The notes under the pieces: generated by a model
What the model was told of the DNA's origin: nothing
The model's input: the letters and a program-made list of their open reading frames with translations, nothing else
Databases searched by the model: none
Source of the DNA: Deltaproteobacteria bacterium
GTDB lineage: Bacteria > Desulfobacterota > Binatia > Binatales > Binataceae
Direction of reading: 5' to 3'
NCBI GenBank assembly: GCA_021786815.1
Contig: JAJYMR010000070.1
Location: 1-19,951, forward strand
Length of the DNA stretch: 19,951 nt
Shown: positions 14,119 to 19,951 of the stretch, one piece after another
Numbering within the stretch: the first letter of the stretch is position 1
Layout: the number at the start of each line of letters is the position of its first letter
Program-made: the position numbers and the translations under genes

Positions 14119-14952
14119 ATGACGGCTGAAATTCCCGGATGGCTCGGTGGAACATTCGCTTTCCTGTTCGGCGCAAGCGTCGGAAGCTTCGTCAACGTGG
14201 TGGCTTACCGGCTTCCGCGTGACATCTCGATCGTAAACCCGCGCTCGTTCTGCGAGCACTGCAACCGCCAGATCCCGTACTGGGCGAACATCCCGATCCT
14301 CGCCTATATCGGGCTTCGCGGGCGATGCCTGATGTGCGGAGCCAGTATCCCGTTCCGCCACTTCATGGCCGAGCTTTCGCTGGCCGTAATCGCGCTCTAC
14401 CTGTACCTGACCTTCCCGTTCGGCGACGCCGTGGCGCGCTTCGTACTATGCACGGCGCTGTTCACGATCTCGCTCATCGATTACGACTGGCGGCTCATCC
14501 CCAACATGATCACGTTCCCGGGAATACCGATCGGCGTGCTCGCGGCGACTCTCCTGATGCCGGAAGTCGGGCTCAAGCATTCGCTCATCGGCGTGGCGGT
14601 CGGATGGGGTTTTCTGTTCGTGACGGGCGAACTGTACTTTTGGCTTCGCGGTCGCGAAGGCGTCGGGATGGGCGACGTGTGGCTGCTGGGGATGGTGGGC
14701 GCGTTCCTGGGATGGCAGGGCGCGTTTTTTACCTTGTTCGCGGGCGCAATCCTCGGCGCAGTGGGTGGCATCCTCGGAGCGATTTTCGGCGGCGCTCCCG
14801 AACCGCCGGTTGCCGAAGGCGCGGCGGAAACCGGCGAGAGCGAAGTTTCGCTGCTCCAGACCGCAGTGCCTTTTGGGCCGTTTCTGGCCCTGGCCGCCGG
14901 GTTTTTCGCGCTCTTTCAGCCGCAACTTGTGCGCTGGTATTTTGGCGGTTGA
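14119..14952 (+). CDS. pilD: Prepilin peptidase / N-methyltransferase (type IV leader peptidase, A24 family)
   Basis: PilD cuts the leader peptide of type IV pilins and type II secretion pseudopilins and methylates the new N-terminus in the cytoplasmic membrane. The N-terminal methyltransferase region has the two pairs C45-x2-C48 and C70-x2-C73 around QIPYWANIPILAYIGLRGR. The aspartyl-protease site is D121 in LIDYDWRLIPN and D186 in GVGMGDVWLLG. About seven or eight hydrophobic segments follow the expected layout. A hydrophilic loop at about 226-248 precedes the last segment. At 277 residues it is typical. The Shine-Dalgarno GGAGGAG at 14102-14108 lies in yjbQ. The stop codon overlaps the tmk start (TGATG). 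No pilin or secretion genes are nearby, so its substrates must be encoded elsewhere. Confidence 0.95.
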   Translation: MTAEIPGWLGGTFAFLFGASVGSFVNVVAYRLPRDISIVNPRSFCEHCNRQIPYWANIPILAYIGLRGRCLMCGASIPFRHFMAELSLAVIALYLYLTFPFGDAVARFVLCTALFTISLIDYDWRLIPNMITFPGIPIGVLAATLLMPEVGLKHSLIGVAVGWGFLFVTGELYFWLRGREGVGMGDVWLLGMVGAFLGWQGAFFTLFAGAILGAVGGILGAIFGGAPEPPVAEGAAETGESEVSLLQTAVPFGPFLALAAGFFALFQPQLVRWYFGG

Positions 14953-15599
14953 TGGGGCGCGGACTGTTCATCACGCTCGAAGGCGTCGAAGGCTCGGGCA
15001 AAACCACTCAGGCACGGCTGTTGGCCGAGGCGCTCCGCGCGCGCGGGAGGCGTGTTACGGTCACGCGCGAGCCGGGCGGTACGCGCGCCGGCGAGGCCAT
15101 CAGGGAAATCTTTCTTGACGCCGCCGTCTCGCTCAACGTAGCCGCCGAACTCCTGCTGGTGCTCGCCGATCGCGCCCAACACGTGTCCGAAAAACTCAAA
15201 CCCGCGCTCGATGCAGGCGAAATACTCATCTCCGACCGCTATTCGGATTCGACCACCGCCTACCAGGGATACGGACGCGGCTTCGATCTCGCGCTGCTCG
15301 GCGAACTCAACCGGCTCGCGACGGCCGGGATGGCGCCCGATCTGACGATCGTTCTCGATTGCTCGGTGGAAACGGGGCTTGCGCGCACACGCGAGCGCGC
15401 AAAGGCGTCGGCGCAACGCTTCGACCGCTTCGAAGGCGAGGAAAGAGCCTTTCACGCGCGCGTGCGTGAAGGTTTTCTCAATATCGCGCGCGGCGAACCC
15501 GGGCGTGTCACGGTAATCGACTCGGAACGGCCGCTTGCGCTTGTATCGGGCGAAATTCTCGCCCAGGTTGAAGAGCTTCTGGCGCGGCGATGCCTCTAA
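14952..15599 (+). CDS. tmk: Thymidylate kinase
   Basis: Tmk phosphorylates dTMP to dTDP for DNA synthesis. The P-loop is GVEGSGKTT (11-19). TREPGGT (38-44) and DRYSDSTTAYQGYGRG (95-110) bind dTMP. The LID region RTRERAKASAQRFDRFE (145-161) is Arg-rich. At 215 residues this is the usual length. The start ATG 14952 overlaps the pilD stop by one base; the frame stays open far upstream inside pilD, but that part is a shadow. The 3' end overlaps holB by 10 bases, matching the common tmk-holB pairing in bacteria. Confidence 0.95.
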   Translation: MGRGLFITLEGVEGSGKTTQARLLAEALRARGRRVTVTREPGGTRAGEAIREIFLDAAVSLNVAAELLLVLADRAQHVSEKLKPALDAGEILISDRYSDSTTAYQGYGRGFDLALLGELNRLATAGMAPDLTIVLDCSVETGLARTRERAKASAQRFDRFEGEERAFHARVREGFLNIARGEPGRVTVIDSERPLALVSGEILAQVEELLARRCL

Positions 15600-16660
15600 G
15601 CGCCCTTTTCGGCCATCGCGGTGTTTACGACCGGCTCCTCGCCGAGCTGAGTTCACGACCCTCGCACGCCTATCTGATGAGCGGCCCGCGCGGGATCGGC
15701 AAATCCCTGGTCGTCTCCGCGCTCATTCATAGCCTCGTATGCGAGCGGTCGCCCGGCGCCGGGTTTTGCTGCACGCCCGAGCGATGCCCGACGCGCGCGA
15801 GCGCGACGGCGTCCGAGCGCGCACGGGCGAAAGCCGCCCGGGAGACGTGCGGATGCTGCCCCGGATGCGTCCAGCTCGCAACCGGGGTGCATCCCGACGT
15901 CATCCAGGTCCGCCGCGCCGAAGACCGAAGCGACGTGCTGATCGAGCAGGTGCGCGCGATGATCGCACAACTCGGGCTAAGGCCCACGCGGGCGCCGATG
16001 CGCCTTGCGATGCTCGACGACGCCGAGACGCTCAACGTCCCGGCCCAGAACGCGCTGCTCAAGACGCTCGAAGAGCCGCCCGGCCACGCGCTTATCTTCG
16101 TGATAACCGCAAGCGAACAAGCGCTGCTCGACACCGTGCGCTCGCGCCTTAGACTGGTCCGCTTCCGGGCGCTAGGAGTCGAGGAAATCGAGCAACTGCT
16201 CATCTCGCGCGGAGTCGAGACGGCGCGGGCGCAAGCGCTTGCGCGGCTTGCCCGCGGCAGCGCGGCGCGAGCGCTTTCAATGGTCGAGGGCGAAGAGCCG
16301 CCGTTTCACGCGCTCGTGGCCGCGCTCCGCCAGGCACGGACGCTCGATTTCACCCGCGCGCAGGCGCTCGCGCAGGAGTTCTTCGCCTCACGCGCGCAGG
16401 CCGCCGAGACCTTTGAGTTGATCGCCCGGCTGTTTGAAGAGATGCTATGCTATAAGCTGCTAGGGAGTGGATTTACGGGTTCTTCGCCCGAGATGGCGGC
16501 GCAAATAGCCGAGCTGGCCGACATTTTCCAGATGGACGAGCTGCTTGCGAGCATGGAAGCGGCCGTCAAGGCGCACGCCGCCGTCGAGGGGATGGCGAAT
16601 CCGAGACTCCAGGCCGAGCAACTCTGGATGGCCGTCGCACAGGCGGCACGAAGCGAATAG
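15590..16660 (+). CDS. holB: DNA polymerase III subunit delta'
   Basis: The delta' subunit is the stator of the clamp loader that opens the sliding clamp at replication forks. The Walker-A-like motif is GPRGIGKS (32-39). The zinc module has TCGCCPGC with C87, C90 and C93 matching the usual last three ligands; the first is one of C60, C61 or C66. The conserved NALLKTLEEPP (154-164) and TVRSRLRLVRF (182-192) follow, where the family's SRC motif reads SRL. The C-terminal collar domain covers about 230-350. At 356 residues it is normal to slightly long. The ATG at 15590 lies inside the end of tmk, and the stop TAG shares its G with the GTG start of the PSP1 gene. Confidence 0.93.
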   Translation: MPLSALFGHRGVYDRLLAELSSRPSHAYLMSGPRGIGKSLVVSALIHSLVCERSPGAGFCCTPERCPTRASATASERARAKAARETCGCCPGCVQLATGVHPDVIQVRRAEDRSDVLIEQVRAMIAQLGLRPTRAPMRLAMLDDAETLNVPAQNALLKTLEEPPGHALIFVITASEQALLDTVRSRLRLVRFRALGVEEIEQLLISRGVETARAQALARLARGSAARALSMVEGEEPPFHALVAALRQARTLDFTRAQALAQEFFASRAQAAETFELIARLFEEMLCYKLLGSGFTGSSPEMAAQIAELADIFQMDELLASMEAAVKAHAAVEGMANPRLQAEQLWMAVAQAARSE

Positions 16661-17523
16661 TGGCAAGCGATATCGACCCTTTCCAGACCAGCCAACCGCT
16701 GCCGAAAATCGTAGCGGTAAGCTTCCAGCACGCGGGCCATCTGTACAACTACCTTGCGGGTGAGCTGGAACTGCGCCGCGGCGAGCTGGTGCTGGTCGAA
16801 ACCGAAAACGGTCCTCAGGTGGCGACGGTCGAAATCGAACCGCATGAGCCCGCGCTTACGCTGGAGCTTGCGGCGCTCAGGCCCGTGACGCGCAGGGTTG
16901 ACCGTGGCGACCTTGCGCTCGAGGAGGAAAACCTGGAGCGCGAGGGGCGCGCTCGCCGCCTCTGCCTGGAACGTGTCCACGAACGCAGCCTTCCGATGAA
17001 GCTGGTCCGGGTCGGCTATACGCTCGACGGGCGCAAGGCGACCTTCTACTTCACCGCGGAAAACCGGGTCGATTTCCGCGACCTGGTTCGCGATCTTGCC
17101 TCCACGCTTCGGGTGCGGGTCGAGATGAAGCAGATCGGCGCGCGCGACGAAACCAAGGTCACCGGCGGACTCGGACCGTGCGGACGCGAGCTGTGCTGCT
17201 CGTCATGGCTCAGGGATTTCGAGGCGGTGACGGTCAAGATGGCGCGCGAACAGGGACTCGCGCTCAACCCGTCGCGCCTGGCCGGGATGTGCGGGCGGCT
17301 CAAATGCTGCCTCAAGTACGAGTACGCGACTTACGTGGAGTTGCGCAAAGGCCTTCCGGCCGCGGGCAAGCGAGTGCAGTCCGTAAAGGGCAACGGCAAG
17401 GTCCTGCGCCAGAATATCTTCAAGCAAACAGTGCTGGTCCAGCGCGACGACGATGGCGGTGTCGTCGAGGTCACTCTCGAAGACCTTGTAACGACGCGCC
17501 CGCCCGGCCGCCCGGCCTCCTAA
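16660..17523 (+). CDS. ricT: PSP1 domain protein, RicT/YaaT-like
   Basis: PSP1-domain proteins include RicT (YaaT) of Bacillus subtilis, part of the RicAFT complex that carries Fe-S clusters and controls RNase Y and phosphorelay activity. The domain spans about residues 15-230. It has two cysteine motifs, GPCGRELCC (172-180) and GMCGRLKCC (209-217), giving six cysteines: C174, C179, C180, C211, C216 and C217. A basic, beta-rich C-terminal segment (235-280) follows. At 287 residues it matches the family. The GTG start at 16660 overlaps the holB stop by one base. The holB-PSP1 order is also found in B. subtilis. I see no ricA or ricF, so the Bacillus role cannot be assumed. Confidence 0.9.
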   Translation: MASDIDPFQTSQPLPKIVAVSFQHAGHLYNYLAGELELRRGELVLVETENGPQVATVEIEPHEPALTLELAALRPVTRRVDRGDLALEEENLEREGRARRLCLERVHERSLPMKLVRVGYTLDGRKATFYFTAENRVDFRDLVRDLASTLRVRVEMKQIGARDETKVTGGLGPCGRELCCSSWLRDFEAVTVKMAREQGLALNPSRLAGMCGRLKCCLKYEYATYVELRKGLPAAGKRVQSVKGNGKVLRQNIFKQTVLVQRDDDGGVVEVTLEDLVTTRPPGRPAS

Positions 17524-17561
17524 GCGCGCGCCCCGTCCGTCTTTTCGACTGAAGAACTCCG

Positions 17562-19109
17562 ATGGCCGAACGAATACACATCACGACGGCGATTTTTTAT
17601 AGCAACGGGCCGCCCCACGTGGGCCATGCGAGCGAGGCTTTCGCGACCGACACGTTCGCGCGTTACTTCCGGCGCAAGCTCGGCCGGCAAAACGTTACGT
17701 TCGTCACCGGCACTGACGAGCACGGCGACAAGAATCTGCGCGCAGCAACCGCTCAGGGGCTTGCGCCCAAGGCGTTCGTCGATCGGATCGCCCAGGCGTT
17801 CAGAGATGCGTTCGCCACGCTCAATATCAGCTACGACTTCTTCGTGCGCACGACCGACTCCGCGCATGAGAAGTTCGTGCAATCGATGCTCCAGCGCGCG
17901 TACGACTGCGGCGAGATCTATTATCGCGATTACGAGGGGTTGTACTGCGTCGGATGCGAGCGCTTTTACACCGAAAAGGAGCTTCTGCCGGGAAACCTTT
18001 GCCCAGCGCATAAGACTCCCGCCGAACTGATCACCGAGGGCAACTACTTCCTGCGCCTCGAGAAGTATCGCGAACGAATTCGCGAGCACGTCCTTTCAAC
18101 GCCCGATTTCATCAGGCCCGAGCGCTATCGCAATGAGGCGCTCAACATGCTCGGCGAGCCGCTCGAAGATCTGTGCATCTCGCGCCCCAAGGCGCGGATG
18201 GACTGGGGAATCGAGCTTCCGTTCGACAGCAATTACGTGACCTACGTCTGGTACGACGCGTTCTGGGCGTATGTGAGCGAACTGTCCGCGACCGACAAGG
18301 CCGCGCTCGCCGAAGTTCTTCCGGTCGCCGAGCATTTCATCGGCAAGGACATCCTGAAGACCCATGCGGTCTACTGGCCCGCAATGCTGATGATCGCCGG
18401 GCTGCCGCTCTACCGCCATCTGAACGTTCATGGATGGATGAACTTCCGCGGCGAGCGTATGTCGAAGACTTCCGGGAATATCCCGGACCCGCTCGAATAC
18501 GAAAAGACCTACGGACCCGACGTTCTGCGCTACTTCCTGATGCGCGAAGTCGTCTATGGACTTGACGGCGACTTCACCGAGGAGCGCCTGATCGAGCGCT
18601 ACAATGCTGACCTGGCGAACGATCTTGGAAACCTGACCAGCCGGGTGCTCTCGATGGCGGCGCGATACTGCGAGGGTGAAATCCGCGCAACGCCGGGCGC
18701 TGAGCGCGAGAACGTGGACTGCGCGCTCGTCGAGGCGTTCGAATCGACGCCGGCGCGCGTTGGAGAATTCGTCGAGGAGCTTGCGTTCAACCGCGCGCTC
18801 GAGGCGATTTGGAATGCGCTGGACGCGGCCAACAAGTACATCGTTGCGACCGAACCGTTCAAGCTCGCGAAAAAAGAGGATGCCAAACAGCGCGTCGCGC
18901 AGATCCTTGCGAACTTGCTCGAAGGACTTCGCGTGGCGGCCGACATGCTCGATCCGTTCATGCCCGCGACCGCGGCGAAGCTCGCCGATTTGCTGCAGGT
19001 TGACGAGGCAACGCTTCGCGCGCCGTTTGGCAAGGGACTCAGGCCGGGGCATCGCGTAAAGCCGCCGGTCGCGCTCTTCCCGCGAATCGAAAAGCCCAAG
19101 CAGGACTGA
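17562..19109 (+). CDS. metG: Methionyl-tRNA synthetase, short form without C-terminal dimerisation domain
   Basis: MetG charges tRNA-Met with methionine. The class I signatures are PPHVGH (HVGH, 19-22) and RMSKT (299-303, in place of KMSKS). The connective zinc knuckle has C129, C132, C147 and H150, the same Cys3His pattern that I recall for the Thermus thermophilus enzyme. TGTDEHG (50-56) and the tryptophan-bearing YVTYVWYDAFWAY (225-237) are further marks. The anticodon-binding helices are at about 340-490. The protein stops at 515 residues with no EMAP/Trbp111-like domain. The ATG at 17562 follows the PSP1 gene after 38 bases, and tatD follows after 31, the common metG-tatD arrangement. 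Confidence 0.96.
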   Translation: MAERIHITTAIFYSNGPPHVGHASEAFATDTFARYFRRKLGRQNVTFVTGTDEHGDKNLRAATAQGLAPKAFVDRIAQAFRDAFATLNISYDFFVRTTDSAHEKFVQSMLQRAYDCGEIYYRDYEGLYCVGCERFYTEKELLPGNLCPAHKTPAELITEGNYFLRLEKYRERIREHVLSTPDFIRPERYRNEALNMLGEPLEDLCISRPKARMDWGIELPFDSNYVTYVWYDAFWAYVSELSATDKAALAEVLPVAEHFIGKDILKTHAVYWPAMLMIAGLPLYRHLNVHGWMNFRGERMSKTSGNIPDPLEYEKTYGPDVLRYFLMREVVYGLDGDFTEERLIERYNADLANDLGNLTSRVLSMAARYCEGEIRATPGAERENVDCALVEAFESTPARVGEFVEELAFNRALEAIWNALDAANKYIVATEPFKLAKKEDAKQRVAQILANLLEGLRVAADMLDPFMPATAAKLADLLQVDEATLRAPFGKGLRPGHRVKPPVALFPRIEKPKQD

Positions 19110-19140
19110 CGGCGCGTCGCACGTCCGAAAGCCCCTCACG

Positions 19141-19932
19141 ATGACCGCACTCATCGACAGCCATTGCCATCTGGCCGACCCGAAGCTCAGCGCCGACGTT
19201 GACGCGCTGCTCGACCGGGCGCTTCAGGCGGGCGTCGGCACAATCGTTTCGGTCGGCGCGATCGGCACTATCGAGACCGACCGCCTGACGGTCGAGATAG
19301 CCGAAAGCCATCCGAACGTCTTCGCCGTGATAGGAGTGCATCCGCACGACGCGAGCGCCGCCGACACGGCACGCCTCGCCGCGCTTCGCGAGCTTGCTCG
19401 CTCGCGCGAGGTGGTCGCGCTCGGCGAGAGCGGCCTCGACTTTCACTACATGCACTCGCCCGCCGAAGCACAGGAAGCCGCGCTCCGGCGCCATCTGGAA
19501 CTCGCCGGCGAACTCGGCCTGCCGATCGTTATCCATTGCCGCGACGCGGAGGCAAAGCTGGTCGAGATAATCGGCGAAGTTGGGATACCCGAGGCGGGCG
19601 GCGTGATCCATTGTTTCACCGGCGATATCACGGCCGCGCGCCAGTTCGTGCGGATGGGCTTTCACATCTCGTTCTCCGGAATCCTGACGTTCAAAAGCGC
19701 GGACGCGCTGCGCGAGGCGGCTCGTGACGTGCCCGAAGACCGCCTGATGGTCGAGACCGACGCGCCCTTCCTTGCGCCCGAGCCTTATCGTGGCAAGCGC
19801 AACGAACCGGCCTTCGTGGTGAAGACGCTGGAAAGGCTCGCGGACCTGCGCGGCGTCGAGCCGGCGCAGATGGCGGTGATCACCGCGTCGAACACGCGTC
19901 GCCTGTTCCGGATTCCGGAGCCGCCGGCCTAG
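19141..19932 (+). CDS. tatD: TatD-family metal-dependent deoxyribonuclease
   Basis: TatD proteins are TIM-barrel amidohydrolase-superfamily nucleases. Characterised members act as 3'-5' exonucleases in DNA repair or processing. The metal ligands are H8 and H10 (DSHCHL), E96 (ALGESGLDFH), H132 (IVIHCRDA), H157 (GVIHCFTG) and D207 (VETDAPFL). The ending NTRRLFRIP is typical. At 263 residues it has the normal length. The ATG at 19141 has no evident Shine-Dalgarno sequence. It is the last gene of the compact run, and only 19 bases follow it, so the terminator and next gene are outside the window. Confidence 0.95.
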   Translation: MTALIDSHCHLADPKLSADVDALLDRALQAGVGTIVSVGAIGTIETDRLTVEIAESHPNVFAVIGVHPHDASAADTARLAALRELARSREVVALGESGLDFHYMHSPAEAQEAALRRHLELAGELGLPIVIHCRDAEAKLVEIIGEVGIPEAGGVIHCFTGDITAARQFVRMGFHISFSGILTFKSADALREAARDVPEDRLMVETDAPFLAPEPYRGKRNEPAFVVKTLERLADLRGVEPAQMAVITASNTRRLFRIPEPPA

Positions 19933-19951
19933 CCGAGCGGTCTTCCTCCGA

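Noticed and set aside
14325..14951. Upstream in-frame extension of tmk
   Set aside because: The extension lies within pilD in another frame and is Arg-rich. The kinase fold begins right at the ATG at 14952.
17969..18011. Cys3His zinc site and short length of MetG as anomalies
   Set aside because: The Cys3His knuckle matches the Thermus-type enzyme as I recall it, and lack of the C-terminal dimerisation domain is common in this family.
1..19951. CRISPR arrays, tRNA/rRNA genes, insertion sequences, phage or defence genes
   Set aside because: Looked for on both strands; no regularly spaced repeats, no transposase or integrase motifs, no tRNA-like folds and no defence-type domains were seen.

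Overview
This is a GC-rich, gene-dense stretch of bacterial chromosome with 19 protein-coding genes. There are no RNA genes, mobile elements, CRISPR arrays or phage genes that I can see. The gene content (a CarD-type RNA polymerase regulator, a GT9 glycosyltransferase, a Do-type protease, an HtpX protease, a class A penicillin-binding protein of the PBP1B type, a prepilin peptidase, and a tmk-holB-PSP1-metG-tatD run) points to a Gram-negative bacterium. It would suit a deltaproteobacterial-grade lineage such as Desulfobacterota, Myxococcota or Candidatus Binatota. That placement is inference from gene order and style, not a database result. The first nine bases match the tail of an Illumina adapter, so the window is probably a whole contig with its true left edge at about base 10.

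Layout. Bases 1-787: a strong-looking extended -10 promoter drives carD, which ends in a textbook rho-independent terminator; the ispD promoter appears to start inside that terminator's T-tract. Bases 788-2345: ispD (isoprenoid precursor synthesis) converges on larE. Bases 1506-3319, minus strand: cysK then larE, a cysteine synthase followed by a PP-loop sulfur transferase. Bases 3433-4389: a GT9 heptosyltransferase-like gene, divergent from cysK. Bases 4390-4600: a regulatory gap with a candidate promoter and an 8-bp inverted repeat around it.

Bases 4601-10816 hold five tightly spaced co-directional genes that read as a cell-envelope unit: the membrane metalloprotease htpX, a small DUF1844 protein, a periplasmic Do/DegP-type serine protease with two PDZ domains, a PBP1B-like peptidoglycan synthase with an apparent UB2H region, and an exported Pro-rich TPR protein whose start codon overlaps the synthase's stop codon. 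The TPR protein is a natural candidate for a synthase regulator, analogous in role to LpoA/LpoB/CpoB but not recognisably homologous.

Bases 10881-13636 hold a tRNA, rRNA and DNA maintenance group: tsaD (t6A modification), rsmA (16S rRNA dimethylation) and fpg/mutM (8-oxoguanine repair). Bases 13713-19932 hold a long compact run: yjbQ, prepilin peptidase pilD, tmk, holB, ricT-like PSP1, metG and tatD, with start/stop overlaps of 1-10 bases between several members. The order tmk-holB-PSP1 is also found in Bacillus subtilis (with yaaQ and yaaR between tmk and holB), so this is an old arrangement.

Overall this is core-genome housekeeping DNA. I found no convincing new defence, mobile or secretion system. 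The points most worth a second look are the PBP1B-TPR pair in its envelope operon, the three-cysteine form of LarE beside cysK, the inverted repeat at the htpX promoter, and the expanded cysteine module in HolB.
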